The notes beneath the pieces were generated by a model. That model was given only the letters and a program-made list of their open reading frames with translations, was not told the DNA's origin and made no database searches. The position numbers and the translations under genes were made by a program. A stretch of 64,000 nt of DNA from an uncultured Planctomycetaceae bacterium (GTDB taxonomy: Bacteria; Planctomycetota; Planctomycetia; Pirellulales; Pirellulaceae): positions 61,015 through 125,014 of the forward strand of contig CALMEE010000135.1 of the NCBI GenBank assembly GCA_937862885.1. Reading direction: 5' to 3'. Shown here piece after piece: positions 28,103-37,650 of the stretch. The number at the start of each line of letters is the position of its first letter. Within the stretch, counting starts at the first letter, position 1.

Positions 28103-29110
28103 TCAGGATGACAATCGGAGTCCCAGCCGCTCCAGGAGGAACTTCTGGTGATCGGAAGAGAGTCTGACATATCGAGTCCGAATCTCCTTACCGGCGTCGG
28201 TTAGCAGCACGATTGCCGCGAGCCGAATTTGTGTGAACTCCGACAGTACGCTGCGTGGCTCGTCGCCCAACCCAACTCGCTTACATTCTTCGCCCAGCGT
28301 TCGCCACAACACGAAGGACAAAAAGCAGACCAGAATAAGAGCCAACACCCGATCTTCCTTGTGATGACGCACTGGACGAATGCGAAGATAGGATTTCCGA
28401 ATCCGAAACGCGTCTTCTGTTACGGTCGGTTGAATGCAAGCCTTCCAACGCTCTTTATCGGCACTGCCCATCACGTTGGTTCGCACTAGATAACATCCTT
28501 TCCTCAGTTCACACCTATCCGTTGCGGGCTTGATTTTCTTCCATTCGATCTTGGCATCGTCTTTGTTCTCCTGGTTGTGCTATGGAACTAACCTTACTTC
28601 AAATAGGTGCGGGCCTTGATTGATCTGGCCAAACAGACGTCCAATTTCTCGCGATACCAGAAACGGGTCTCGATTTTGTTCTTCACATCGCTCGGTCATC
28701 GTCGTCAGCCGAGCGGCAATTTATTCTCCCGCTCGCTGCACGATCACTTGGTCTTTCAGCGTCCAATCTCCGTTGGGACAGAGAGTTCAATTCTCTGAAG
28801 ACTCTGATGTTTTCCAGTCTTCCTTTTCACAGGACAAAGAGCAAAGCTTCACTTCAAGTCCATCGCGAATCAAATTTCAGTTTTCCTTCAACAACTCATG
28901 CTCAAAACGCTTCAGCAACGACTTGATTGTGCCGATGTTGTACGGCCGATTCTCTTGCCGCAATTACTTTAGGTTGCCGGCAGAGGTCATGCCTCGATCC
29001 TTGGCCCCGATTCGATTCGATTTCCCATATTCTTGCGCGATTCCTTCCACCATTTGCTTGACCGCGGTCACATTGGCGGCCAACATCATTGTGTTTGATA
29101 GGCGACATTG
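28103..29110 (-). pseudogene. Decayed IS1634-family (IS4-type DDE) transposase
   Basis: The C-terminal 127 codons are open and match IS1634-type transposases: RIRKSYLRIRPVRHHKEDRV, LALILVCFLSFVLWRTLGEE, KRVGLGDEPRSVL and FLLERLGLRL. Upstream in the same strand, pieces of the same protein continue through stops and frameshifts: YGKSNRIGAKDRGM around 29000, a basic LLKRFEHELLKEN piece near 28900, REIGRLFGQINQG near 28640 and GCYLVRTNVMG near 28500. The first DDE Asp region (KDRGM, normally FDRGM) survives. The element cannot be active. No intact inverted repeats or target duplication were found. Confidence 0.85.
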
Positions 29111-29482
29111 ATTCGCAGATGGTTTGCCAACCGGTTGCGTCGAGTCTTCTGAATTCTGGGCAAACCAGGCGCCCTCTAGCAAGGCCGCTTCGCCGTCACC
29201 CAAATGGTAGGGCCCTGTAGGCATACCCCCAATCACCTTTTTGTGGGTAGCATGGCATAGTACCCATTCGGTAATATGCTCTGATGATTCTGATTGATCC
29301 AATCGAAACACGCCGCCGAAAAATTGGGTACTTCACTCAGTGCGACGCTCAGTACGACGCTTCGAGAAGTTGGTAGACGATGACACGACGTTTGCCTTGT
29401 TCGTATGGCGAAAGTACTAATCCTGAACTAGCGACCTCGAACGGACTGGCAGATTTCTCGAACGTCGAGTGTCCTGGGTTGT
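29111..29482. other. Stretch between the transposase remnant and the VIT/VWA gene
   Basis: About 370 bases. A minus frame continues open from the transposase piece up to 29311, but this part has no transposase likeness. It may be the 5' flank of the decayed element. No terminator is visible downstream of the VIT/VWA gene. Confidence 0.3.
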
Positions 29483-31822
29483 TTATTTGATCCGGTAAAT
29501 CTTCCCTTGCAGTCTTACCACTAGTTCTTCATCAGCGCCTTGTTGCGCAAGCAGAAAATTCTCATCGGCACTGTTATTTTTCGTCAGGTCAAACCACTGG
29601 TCGGAGAACCTGGCAATTTCATTAATTTGTTTTGCGTCGCGTTCGACATCAACGTCGATCGCATTTTCCGCGAACAGAATCCGATCCCTTTTATAGAACG
29701 TGTGATTTCCGATCTTGCGAATTCCCTGGAGCTCCCGGTCACTTGAATTGTTATCGGTACTTTGGCCTGCGCTCGATCGAATTCTGCCACCTCCTAATCC
29801 TCCGCCCCCGAGTCCTCCGCCGCCGATATCTCTCGGAGCGCTTCGATATTGACCTGGGGACTGCGCAAGATTTTCGGCTAATTTCATGGCTTGTTTGTCG
29901 CTGCGCACGTTAAATCCTTGCTCGCCATCGCTTGCGTCCAAATCGGCCAAACCCCGTGTGGTGGCGTCGATGTTTCTATCGAATTGCGTCAGCTGTCGCA
30001 CGCCAGCATTTTCGTCAGCCAAGTATGACGTGAATGGCGTAACGATTCCGTGCTTCATGGACAACTGCACTAACTCGTTAATCAATTCCGGGTGTTTGCC
30101 TTCCAAGTCAATCAAATCGATGATTTCGCCAATACGACGCATCGCCCACAGCTTGTCAACGAATGGGTAGCGATTCGATTCACCCTGCCGCGGAAAATCG
30201 AATTCAAACAAGAATTCTCGATCTTCATCGCCGATCTTCCCCGAAAGTCTTATTTTCGCTTTACCAGCCTTCTTGTATCGCCCAACCAATACGAGTTGGC
30301 TATTTGCAAACAACTCAGTTTGATTCTGAGGATAGATACGATTAGCAATGTCCCCCATTTCAACCGTTGCATCATCAAACATGAAATCAACCTTCAGATT
30401 CGTGAGAACTGGAGAAGATATCTTTGAATAGAGTCGAGCTACGGCGGCTTCAATATTCTCATTTGGCAGAACATATTCGGTCTGGCCATTATTCTCTCGC
30501 GCAATGCGGTCAAGCAGACGACTATTTACATCGTAGCCGACTCCAAAACAGATAATTCTGGCTCGATGCTTATTGTTTTGTCGACAGTTCTCGGAGATCT
30601 TCATTTCAAGGGTCTCGCCAACTGTCGGAAGTCCATCCGTCAGAAAAACAACGTAATTCGGAATCGTGTGATCCGTGGTTTGAGCCAAGGCTGTAGACAA
30701 TGCACCGTCAATGTTCGTCATCCCGCCAGCGTTAATTCCGTTGATGAATCCAATTGCTTGTTGGCGGGACTCGGCATCGAATCTCAATAATTCCGGGGAC
30801 ATCGGTTTTACGTTACTGTCGTACGTAATAATGTTGAACAGATCGTTTTCGCGGAGGTTATTTAAGACGAATCTAGCGGCTTCTCGCGCTTGCTCGATTT
30901 TCTCCCCACTCATGCTGCCACTTTGATCAACTACAAAGATCACCGACTTCTTGAGCGGCACACTTGCGGGCGCATTGATTTCTGGGCTCGCAAGAAAAAC
31001 AAAATAACCTTGATCATCGCCAGTTGGCCAATGTCCGAGCAGACTGCCGCCGACCAAGCCCGGCATCGCATCATAAACCAAACGAAAATCCATCGAGGGC
31101 AGCACGTTTTGCATCGAAGACTTTACAACAACATTGCGATCATCATCGCGTTTAATTTCTAGTTGGTGCGTTGGGCTGTAGACATTTTTGATCTCGTTGT
31201 CATCGCTGATCGCCACGCGAAATTCGAGTTTTTCCAAAGGCTTGGAAGTGTACCTTGCTGTCGAAAGTGGAAAAAGATAATCGACGAGCGATGCGTCTTT
31301 ACGTAGAAGCTGTGAGTATCGCAACGTGACCTGTCGAGATGCACCGGCGGGTACCGGAAATACACTGGTCTTGAACATCCCCGTGCCCATCCATTCAAGC
31401 AGCGCTGGATCTTGGTTACGACGCAGATAGCCCTCGTAAGTGCGCCGCGCCTCATCCGCCTTTAACAATTTGGCCTCATATTCTTTTCCATCGACTAAGA
31501 ACGTGAGTTGGTCAATCGCACCATCATACGGCAGCGGAAAAATGAAACTCACTTCCATCTGGACGGCACCAGTATTCTGAAAGACTTGCGTCACCTGCGT
31601 TGATGCAACTTGTTGCTTGATCGAAGCATCAATCTTCATTTCCTTGATCGCGTAGGATACTTGCGGGGTAGGGCGGCCAATTGGCCGAGGACGCGGCAGG
31701 TGAAAACGGTCACCATGTTCCGTGATCAAAAACCCTTGGGCCAAGGCGCTTTCCGCATGATAAAGTGCTTGGACCAACAAGCCAGAAAATACAATCGCGA
31801 TTTGAAATACGATCCGTTTCAT
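29483..31822 (-). CDS. Exported VIT and von Willebrand factor A domain protein
   Basis: Start set at 31822, where AAAGGA precedes the ATG; 779 aa. A signal peptide (MKRIVFQIAIVFSGLLVQAL) leads into a VIT domain (QVTQVFQNTGAVQMEVSFIF, PLPYDGAIDQLTFLVDGKEY, YEGYLRRNQDPALLEW) and then a VWA domain with the complete metal-ion site: VVDQSGSMSGEKI near residue 290, the Thr in GGMTNIDGAL and the Asp in FLTDGLPTVGE. A flexible Gly-rich linker (repeats of GGGGL near residue 667) precedes a C-terminal domain of about 100 residues. VIT-VWA pairs occur in inter-alpha-trypsin inhibitor and in many bacterial exported proteins, probably for binding other proteins. It is divergent from the crotonase gene. 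Confidence 0.93.
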   Translation of the reverse strand: MKRIVFQIAIVFSGLLVQALYHAESALAQGFLITEHGDRFHLPRPRPIGRPTPQVSYAIKEMKIDASIKQQVASTQVTQVFQNTGAVQMEVSFIFPLPYDGAIDQLTFLVDGKEYEAKLLKADEARRTYEGYLRRNQDPALLEWMGTGMFKTSVFPVPAGASRQVTLRYSQLLRKDASLVDYLFPLSTARYTSKPLEKLEFRVAISDDNEIKNVYSPTHQLEIKRDDDRNVVVKSSMQNVLPSMDFRLVYDAMPGLVGGSLLGHWPTGDDQGYFVFLASPEINAPASVPLKKSVIFVVDQSGSMSGEKIEQAREAARFVLNNLRENDLFNIITYDSNVKPMSPELLRFDAESRQQAIGFINGINAGGMTNIDGALSTALAQTTDHTIPNYVVFLTDGLPTVGETLEMKISENCRQNNKHRARIICFGVGYDVNSRLLDRIARENNGQTEYVLPNENIEAAVARLYSKISSPVLTNLKVDFMFDDATVEMGDIANRIYPQNQTELFANSQLVLVGRYKKAGKAKIRLSGKIGDEDREFLFEFDFPRQGESNRYPFVDKLWAMRRIGEIIDLIDLEGKHPELINELVQLSMKHGIVTPFTSYLADENAGVRQLTQFDRNIDATTRGLADLDASDGEQGFNVRSDKQAMKLAENLAQSPGQYRSAPRDIGGGGLGGGGLGGGRIRSSAGQSTDNNSSDRELQGIRKIGNHTFYKRDRILFAENAIDVDVERDAKQINEIARFSDQWFDLTKNNSADENFLLAQQGADEELVVRLQGKIYRIK

Positions 31823-32181
31823 TACATTTTCCTTTATGGCTAGAAAATATTCCACTTTATCAAATCACAAACCGCTGGTTCGTCGCCGGTCTCCACGGCA
31901 ATTCCCCAATCATCGTTTTTCAAGCGCGGCTTTGGCAATTGACATGGATAGAAGCGACATTGAGCTTATCCTACTGTATTGACCATTGTGCGGGCCATCG
32001 ACTTGACCAATTATTCCACGGTCGCCTAAGCTAGTGCAATTCTCAAATGTGGGAAAATAGTCGCTTTTGGACGCTTTCAAATGGTTTCCCAATTGTCCCA
32101 CACTGGATTAAGACGACTCCAACTGCGATTTTATTACGAGATTTTTTCAGTCCACCAAAAAATTTCTGCTGAGAACGCACG
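31823..32181. other. Divergent promoter region, VIT/VWA gene and crotonase gene
   Basis: About 360 bases without a gene, lying between two genes that point away from each other. The promoters of both must be here. No clear operator repeat or -35/-10 pair was seen. Confidence 0.35.
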
Positions 32182-32943
32182 ATGCTTGAGTTGCACACGG
32201 AAGACCAAATTGCAACAGTGAAAATGTCACATGGCAAAGTTAACGCGATGGACATTGAATTCTGTCAGACCACAATCGACATGTTACGCAAATTAGAAGC
32301 GGATTCGGACTGTCGTGCGGTTATCTTGACTGGCCGCGGAACCGTATTTTCTGCGGGTGTTGACCTTATTCGCGTGGTCAAGGAAGACTGCGATTATCTC
32401 GACGAGTTTCTGCCGAAACTAAGCGAAATGTTCAAGGCATTTTTTGCGTTTCCAAAGCCTATGGTGGGGCTAGTCAATGGCGCAGCAATCGCTGGTGGTT
32501 GTGTACTCGTTTGTGCTTGTGATTACCGCGTTGCCTTGGAGAGTGCGCGAATAGGTATACCGGAATTGCGCGTGGGTGTCCCGCTCCCGACAGCCGGTTT
32601 AGAAATCATGCGATTCGCCGCCAATACCTCAAGCTTTCGCCAAATTGTCAGCAATGGCAAGACGTTCTCCGGCGCCGAGGCGATTCATGCTGGTCTCATC
32701 GATGAATTGCAACCTCATGACGAGTTGCCAAACGCAGCATTCAAGATGTCGAGAGAATTAATCCAGATTCCGCCAGAGGTTTTTTCGCACACTAAACGCC
32801 ACGTCCGAAGTATTGCCAGCCATAGAATCCGTTCTGGTGAAGCGGAATATGAAACCTACATACGAAGTCTATGGCGAAGAGCTGACGTGCGAAAGAATAT
32901 CCAGGACTATGTGGAAAGAAATTTGAAGCGCGCTCCGAACTAG
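32182..32943 (+). CDS. Enoyl-CoA hydratase/isomerase (crotonase) family protein
   Basis: 253 aa, the usual crotonase length. It has the CoA-binding and oxyanion-hole regions: VILTGRGTVFSAGVDL, then PMVGLVNGAAIAGGCVLVCA, then ARIGIPELRVGVPLP. In true hydratases two Glu residues do the water addition. Here the first position (normally GGGCELA) is Val (AGGCVLV), and the second (normally PGAGG) reads VPLPTAGLE, so hydratase chemistry is unlikely. An isomerase, decarboxylase or thioester hydrolase role is more plausible. Single gene, with the next gene about 550 bases downstream. Confidence 0.9.
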   Translation: MLELHTEDQIATVKMSHGKVNAMDIEFCQTTIDMLRKLEADSDCRAVILTGRGTVFSAGVDLIRVVKEDCDYLDEFLPKLSEMFKAFFAFPKPMVGLVNGAAIAGGCVLVCACDYRVALESARIGIPELRVGVPLPTAGLEIMRFAANTSSFRQIVSNGKTFSGAEAIHAGLIDELQPHDELPNAAFKMSRELIQIPPEVFSHTKRHVRSIASHRIRSGEAEYETYIRSLWRRADVRKNIQDYVERNLKRAPN

Positions 32944-33491
32944 GTCGCAGAAATTCATTGGACAGAGAATGTCATCGAGGGATGGCGTGCATTACTCTTG
33001 GAGATCGCATTTTCAGGAAAATCGAGAAAGTGTTTGGTTTTCGCAGGAAATAATGTTAGGATGGCGTGCACCAAAGTTGCACTGCGAGTGCGTAACGTTG
33101 TAGCGTGCGACTTGGTCATCTTGTGAAGTTCATGGCAAAGCCACAAGTCGGAACGATTTGACTTCGCACGTAATTTTTTCCGCTTATTTTTCATGAGCTA
33201 ACGAATCTTTGGTTTGCGAGTTTAAGAATTGTTCAGAGCATTGGAATGGGTAATAGCAGAATTCGTCCAACTTGGCTTGATGCAATTTTGTGACCATACC
33301 CAGTCGTTAATTTTCCAAAGACGGAGACGTTCAAGGAACGAAAAAACATACACGGCATCTAGGATTCAAGTTGTAATCAGACGAAGGGAACGTACGATTA
33401 AGAATTCGTTTCGTTCAGGATTGTGTTAGACGTTGCTGTAGCCCGTAATCGGCATGGATCATGGCATTCGTTGATACGAGGAGGTACGAAG
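32944..33491. other. Intergenic stretch before the hemerythrin-like gene
   Basis: About 550 bases. Minus frame 32955-33194 and plus frame 33229-33429 are open but show no protein-like pattern. A strong AGGAGG ribosome-binding site for the next gene lies at the right edge. Confidence 0.35.
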
Positions 33492-33992
33492 ATGAATGAT
33501 GAAAAACGAAACACACCGGTTTCGGACACTTCGACAAAGGTGATGTTGAATGCCGCGTTTTTGTCAGAAATCAAAGAAGATAACGTACAGTTCAAGCTGT
33601 TGATTGCTTCAACCGCTGATGCGTTACGGGTTGACGCCGTAATTCGCCCGCGAATGTTTGCAGAGTTGCTGTCGAACTTGCGCGATGCCATCGAAACCTA
33701 TTTCGCATTGGAGGAATTTTACGGCTATATCGAACACTCGAAGGCCGTTAATCCCCAGGTGAGCACTCGTGCTCAAAAGTTGCGCGACCAACACCAAACC
33801 CTCTATCTAGAACTTAATGGTCTAATCGAAGAGACGGAACGTTTGGTTTACCACGAAGTTCCACATGGCCGTTCGATGCCCGAATTGATCGCTGGATTTT
33901 TCAACTTCTACGAAGCATTCCAGAGCCACGAAGAAGAGGAAATGGAGCTTGTCATGAGATTGTCCAACGAAGAGATTGGCGTTGGCGATTAA
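33492..33992 (+). CDS. Hemerythrin-like four-helix protein with incomplete iron ligands
   Basis: The start is fixed by a strong AGGAGG about 8 bases before the ATG at 33492; the frame is open further upstream without a better start. The 166-aa product is fully helical. The helix order resembles hemerythrin/HHE proteins: EIKEDNVQFKLLIAS (His expected after ED, here Asn), IETYFALEEFYGYIEHS (His-Phe expected, here Tyr-Phe), KLRDQHQTLYLEL (His present) and AFQSHEEEEMELV (His present). A di-iron site with the usual ligands is therefore unlikely. It could be a structural relative or bind a different metal. No operon partner. Confidence 0.65.
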   Translation: MNDEKRNTPVSDTSTKVMLNAAFLSEIKEDNVQFKLLIASTADALRVDAVIRPRMFAELLSNLRDAIETYFALEEFYGYIEHSKAVNPQVSTRAQKLRDQHQTLYLELNGLIEETERLVYHEVPHGRSMPELIAGFFNFYEAFQSHEEEEMELVMRLSNEEIGVGD

Positions 33993-34074
33993 CTGGCGGC
34001 ATCGTTTTTTCTCAATTATTATGTGAGTGCCCGTCAATTCACCTTAGAAAATTTTGTATAAACTACCGATTGAC

Positions 34075-34554
34075 ATGATGAAGAATTTACTGCACGCACT
34101 GTTGCATCCTGTTGTGACGATACTGGCTTTCATGACCGTCGCATTGTTACCGGGGTGCGGATTTAAGGAAGAACTGAATAAGACGCGACAGACGCGCAAG
34201 CGCGTTAATGAAAGATTGAATGACATGCAAAACCGCGCTGCAATCGACTTCGAAACGCAGCAGATGTTGAATTCCGTCTACGCCGCGTACACGGGCTACT
34301 TGGAAAATCGCCAAACAGCCCCAAACTCATGGTCGGATCTGGCCGGTGCGCCAAATCTGACATCAGACCAACGAGCGAATTTGCGAACTGCTCAAAGGTC
34401 AATTCCCGATATTCAATGGGGAGTGGATATTTTGGCCGCGCAAGGCACCGATGAAGCAGGTGAAAAGCTGTTGTCGTTAGAAAATCCTTTGCTGGGCAAC
34501 ATCATTATCATGTCTCGTGACGGCAAAATTTCGATGGTCTCCCAAAACGAATGA
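34075..34554 (+). CDS. Lipoprotein of unknown function, about 159 aa
   Basis: ATG codons at 34075 and 34078 are adjacent, with an upstream alternative at 34054; no clear ribosome-binding site separates them. A signal peptide (LLHALLHPVVTILAFMTVAL) ends in lipobox LLPGC. The mature part begins with a coiled-coil-like, Arg/Lys-rich helix (EELNKTRQTRKRVNERLNDM) and ends in a small beta domain containing PDIQWGVDILAAQG and NIIIMSRDGKISMVSQ. The C-terminal half resembles the tail of pseudopilin-like planctomycete proteins. Function unknown. It is convergent with the aminotransferase gene. Confidence 0.75.
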   Translation: MMKNLLHALLHPVVTILAFMTVALLPGCGFKEELNKTRQTRKRVNERLNDMQNRAAIDFETQQMLNSVYAAYTGYLENRQTAPNSWSDLAGAPNLTSDQRANLRTAQRSIPDIQWGVDILAAQGTDEAGEKLLSLENPLLGNIIIMSRDGKISMVSQNE

Positions 34555-34615
34555 AGCCCAAAATAGGCCGGGATGCCTGAATTCTTGCCTGCGCATCGCT
34601 GGATGATAAGTCGTT

Positions 34616-35557
34616 TCAGCTTGTTATTTCCCTTCCCACTTTTTGCGACCACAGTTCGATTAATGCTCGAAAAATTGGGAAGCCCGAGCGAATTTGACAA
34701 CGACGTCCAAAGACTTCTTGAACTGGAAATATGCACCAAGGTGTTGAAACCAGAAAGATTTCGTCGCACGAACACAAGTGTTCAACGGTAAATTCAGATT
34801 CCGAGACCGTAATGTTCATTTCTCGCGCCAAATCTAAAACGTAATCCACGGTAATGCTCGCAAAGCGATGCGATTCGGGGCGAACCAACAAGCCGGTATC
34901 GGCTCTATATCCCAGGATGCTTGCATTGGCTGAATCGCTGACATTTCCGTTTTGGTCGCACAGTATTGGAAAGGCACCGGGGCAAATTCTTGTCGCCGCT
35001 CGTTCGGCCAGCACGTAATGCAATCGGCTGCGAATCTTTACGTCCGGCGGCCAACATTCCGGTGGAACATCGCAAGTGGGAGTCTCGGCCAACACAACGC
35101 CGTTGATGTATTGGGATTCAAATTGCTCGTGCCGTAGCGCAAATGAGAGGATGCCAACGATCGAGGATTCCGAATTGAGCGAAGTTCCCTCTGACCAACA
35201 GAAAGGCGAACGACTCGGTGGCACAAAGAAAAAACTCACACGCTGTTCAACTGCTTCCGGTAACAGCGTTGCGTTGGCATCAATTATTTTCTGCAGGCGT
35301 TCACGTAGCAACTCAAACGAGTAGTTCAAATCAAAACCGATCAGCTGAACTCCACGTTTCCAGCGGTCATAATGGCGTTCGAGCAAAAAAGGCCGACGAT
35401 TAAAGGTGCGAACCTGCTCAGCAACGGTCGTTCCTTGGATAAACCCGTGGCTGGTTACTGGCACGCCAAATTCGCGCAGTGGAATCAAGGAATCGTTGCA
35501 AAATGCCAAAGGTTCTTCGACCAGGAGTTTGCGCGGTTGAGAAAGCTGATTTGACAT
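34616..35557 (-). CDS. Class IV aminotransferase (PLP fold type IV)
   Basis: About 313 aa, starting at the ATG at 35557 (a TTG three codons earlier is also open). The family includes branched-chain and D-amino-acid aminotransferases and 4-amino-4-deoxychorismate lyase. Visible landmarks are the N-terminal GTTVAEQVRTFNRRPFLLER with the following RHYDRWKRG, the PLP-lysine region DVKIRSRLHYVLAE, and NGNVSDSANASILGY, which corresponds to the E/S-x-N phosphate-binding loop (usually EG-N). Substituting NGNVSDSANA for the common G-V-T-E-G-S-x-N means specificity cannot be predicted. If it acts as lyase it would serve folate synthesis alongside folP. Confidence 0.88.
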   Translation of the reverse strand: MSNQLSQPRKLLVEEPLAFCNDSLIPLREFGVPVTSHGFIQGTTVAEQVRTFNRRPFLLERHYDRWKRGVQLIGFDLNYSFELLRERLQKIIDANATLLPEAVEQRVSFFFVPPSRSPFCWSEGTSLNSESSIVGILSFALRHEQFESQYINGVVLAETPTCDVPPECWPPDVKIRSRLHYVLAERAATRICPGAFPILCDQNGNVSDSANASILGYRADTGLLVRPESHRFASITVDYVLDLAREMNITVSESEFTVEHLCSCDEIFLVSTPWCIFPVQEVFGRRCQIRSGFPIFRALIELWSQKVGREITS

Positions 35558-36097
35558 GCGAGTCAAGTATACAATAGATCAAGAAGTCTTTCTCGCCATT
35601 GTTCATCAAATCGCGGAGAAACCGGTTCTAACGGTTACAGAACAAACTAAAAATTCGCAACTAGGTTGCAAGGACGATTTGGACTAGTTCCGCGTATGAC
35701 ACCTCGAAGACTTCAACAGTCGCCGATTCCCATCGTGCGGCCATCTCGACATCTTTGCCCGCGTATCCACCAGCTCGTGACACCGAATTGATCACAACTA
35801 TCTGCGCAAAGCAAACCAGTGAGATTGGAGCACCCCGTGAATGACCTCATCGGCCCACAGCACGCGGTACGGAAGACACCATCAATAAAAGCGCTCAGCA
35901 GGTTACAAAATGGACAAAATGGCAGCACCTGATTGTTTGGACAAATTGCAGGGGACACACAACAACTTTTAATTCAGTTGGTCGTTGAGTTTGTGGCATC
36001 TGGCGTGCACTCGCAACACCGATTGCGGTATTTCCGACGTGAATGGCGCGAAGTCAAGCCACAACATCGGCCAAGCCATTTGCGTCCAGCCTTCTAG
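35558..36097. other. Intergenic stretch between the aminotransferase and tRNA-Ser
   Basis: About 540 bases without a supportable gene. The left edge holds the aminotransferase promoter region. No terminator with a T-run is evident after the tRNA on the minus strand. Confidence 0.35.
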
Positions 36098-36179
36098 CGG
36101 AGGGCACGGGACTCGAACCCGCAACCGGTTTCCCGGCACTTCATTTCCAATGAAGCCGCTAGCCATTCGCTTACCCTCC
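36098..36179 (-). tRNA. tRNA-Ser (anticodon GGA)
   Basis: Read on the minus strand: acceptor stem GGAGGGT paired with GCCCTCC, anticodon loop TTGGAAA closed by CTTCA and TGAAG, a class-II variable arm (CCGG paired with CCGG-type sequence) and a T-arm GCGGG-TTCGAGT-CCCGT. The GGA anticodon and long variable arm identify serine. CCA is not encoded (the discriminator G is followed by CTA). Confidence 0.95.
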
Positions 36180-36276
36180 AAAACTGTCAATAATTAGGCA
36201 AGTCTAGCACATTCCAACGGACCCGCAACGCGAACTTCAGGTTCACTTGGCGAAAAGATATCAACGCCACATCCGT

Positions 36277-37605
36277 TTAGTCACGGTCTCGCGCCATTTG
36301 CCCACTGATCAATTGGATAAACTCACCATTGGTCTTGAATCTAGACAATTGTTTTGTCAACTGCTCCATTGCTTCAACATGATGCATTGAAGTCAAAGTG
36401 CGGCGCAACATCGTAACCGCGTGATGGGTTGCCGGATCAAGAAGCAATTCCTCTCGTCGTGTTCCGGATTGCGATATGTCGATGGCTGGCCAAACACGTC
36501 GCTCGGCAAGTTTCCGGTCGAGTACAAGTTCCATATTTCCAGTTCCCTTGAACTCTTGGAAAATCAGGTCATCCATTCGACTGTTTGTTTCGATAAGTGC
36601 AGTACCGGCAATTGTCAACGAACCACCTTCTTCAAATGCCCGGGCCGTGGCAAAGAGTTTCTTCGGTATGTCCATCGCTTTGATATTTACGCCGCCAGAC
36701 ATGGTGGCACCGGAGTTTCCTACCCATTTGTTGAATGCGCGAGCCAATCGCGTAATCGAATCCAGCAAGAGGAATACATCTCTGCCCATTTCGGCCAAGC
36801 GCTTGCATCTCTCGATAACAAGTTGTGAAATACGCACATGGCTTTCAATGTCTTCGTCCAAGCTACTCGCGATTACTTCGCCGTTGACATTCCGTTTCAT
36901 GTCAGTTACTTCTTCTGGGCGTTCATCGACTAACAAGACAATTAATTTCGTGTCAGGATGATTGGTCGAAATGCCGTGGCTGATGTGCTGGAGCAAGATC
37001 GTTTTGCCACTGCGTGGCGGAGCCACGATCAACGCTCGCTGACCCTTTCCTAACGGAGCGAGCAAATCGATAACTCGCGTGGTTAACGGTTCTGCACCCG
37101 TCTCCAGTTTGTACCAATACTTGGGATTGACTGGAGTCAAATTCTCAAAGCTGGGGACGTTGGCGTAATCTTCTGGCGGCATGCCATCGACATCAAGTAT
37201 TTCGCGCAATCTGGGGCCCTGCTGCCGCCGGGCTGGCTGCACCATTCCCCGAATCATGACGCCCGGACGCAATGCGAATTTCTCGATCATTGTCCCCGGA
37301 ACAAACGGATCGGTACGCTCGCGGGCATAGTTATTGTTTGGGCTACGCAAGAATCCATAACCATTCGGGTGCATTTCTAGCAACCCCGTTCCCTCAACGA
37401 GCTCAACATCACCTGCCTCAAGCGGTTCATCATTCGCGGCCGGTTTGCGAGATCGTCCTCCACGATAATTTCCGCCACCGCCGCCACCACCGCCGCCGCC
37501 ACCCGGTCCGCGTCGACGCGAATTGCTGCTTGGTTTTCCATTATTGCTCCGTCCAGAATTTGAACGTCCACTTGAAGGTTTTGACCGTGGGCGTTTCTTT
37601 GACAT
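36277..37605 (-). CDS. rho: Transcription termination factor Rho
   Basis: Hexameric RNA helicase that ends untranslated transcripts. The start is supported by AAGGA about 7 bases upstream. The RNA-binding OSB/cold-shock domain covers residues about 65-145 (GLLEMHPNGYGFLRSPNNNY). The motor has Walker A APPRSGKT (195-202), VDERPEEVTDM, the Q-loop LLDSITRLARAFN (280-292), the R-loop GGVNIKAMDIPKK and the arginine finger region. The first 60 residues are a disordered Ser/Arg/Lys/Gly extension with eleven consecutive Gly at 35-45, where the Escherichia coli protein is short. All helicase motifs look functional. A leader hairpin is listed separately. Confidence 0.97.
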   Translation of the reverse strand: MSKKRPRSKPSSGRSNSGRSNNGKPSSNSRRRGPGGGGGGGGGGGNYRGGRSRKPAANDEPLEAGDVELVEGTGLLEMHPNGYGFLRSPNNNYARERTDPFVPGTMIEKFALRPGVMIRGMVQPARRQQGPRLREILDVDGMPPEDYANVPSFENLTPVNPKYWYKLETGAEPLTTRVIDLLAPLGKGQRALIVAPPRSGKTILLQHISHGISTNHPDTKLIVLLVDERPEEVTDMKRNVNGEVIASSLDEDIESHVRISQLVIERCKRLAEMGRDVFLLLDSITRLARAFNKWVGNSGATMSGGVNIKAMDIPKKLFATARAFEEGGSLTIAGTALIETNSRMDDLIFQEFKGTGNMELVLDRKLAERRVWPAIDISQSGTRREELLLDPATHHAVTMLRRTLTSMHHVEAMEQLTKQLSRFKTNGEFIQLISGQMARDRD

Positions 37606-37625
37606 AACTATTCCTTTTTGTGAGT

Positions 37626-37650
37626 ACCGAGAAGTGGGAAAGTGCTCGGT
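37626..37650 (-). promoter_or_regulatory. Hairpin in the rho leader
   Basis: ACCGAG and CTCGGT form a perfect six-pair stem around a 13-base loop, starting about 20 bases before the rho start codon. Escherichia coli rho is known to regulate itself through its leader. Here a leader-based control is only inferred from position, and the stem is short. Confidence 0.25.

Noticed and set aside
29111..29311. N-terminal part of the IS1634 transposase
   Set aside because: The frame is open but shows no similarity to transposase N-termini that I can recognise, so the pseudogene was limited to 29110.
35969..36197. Open frames over the tRNA-Ser gene
   Set aside because: Shadow of the tRNA, with no protein-like pattern.
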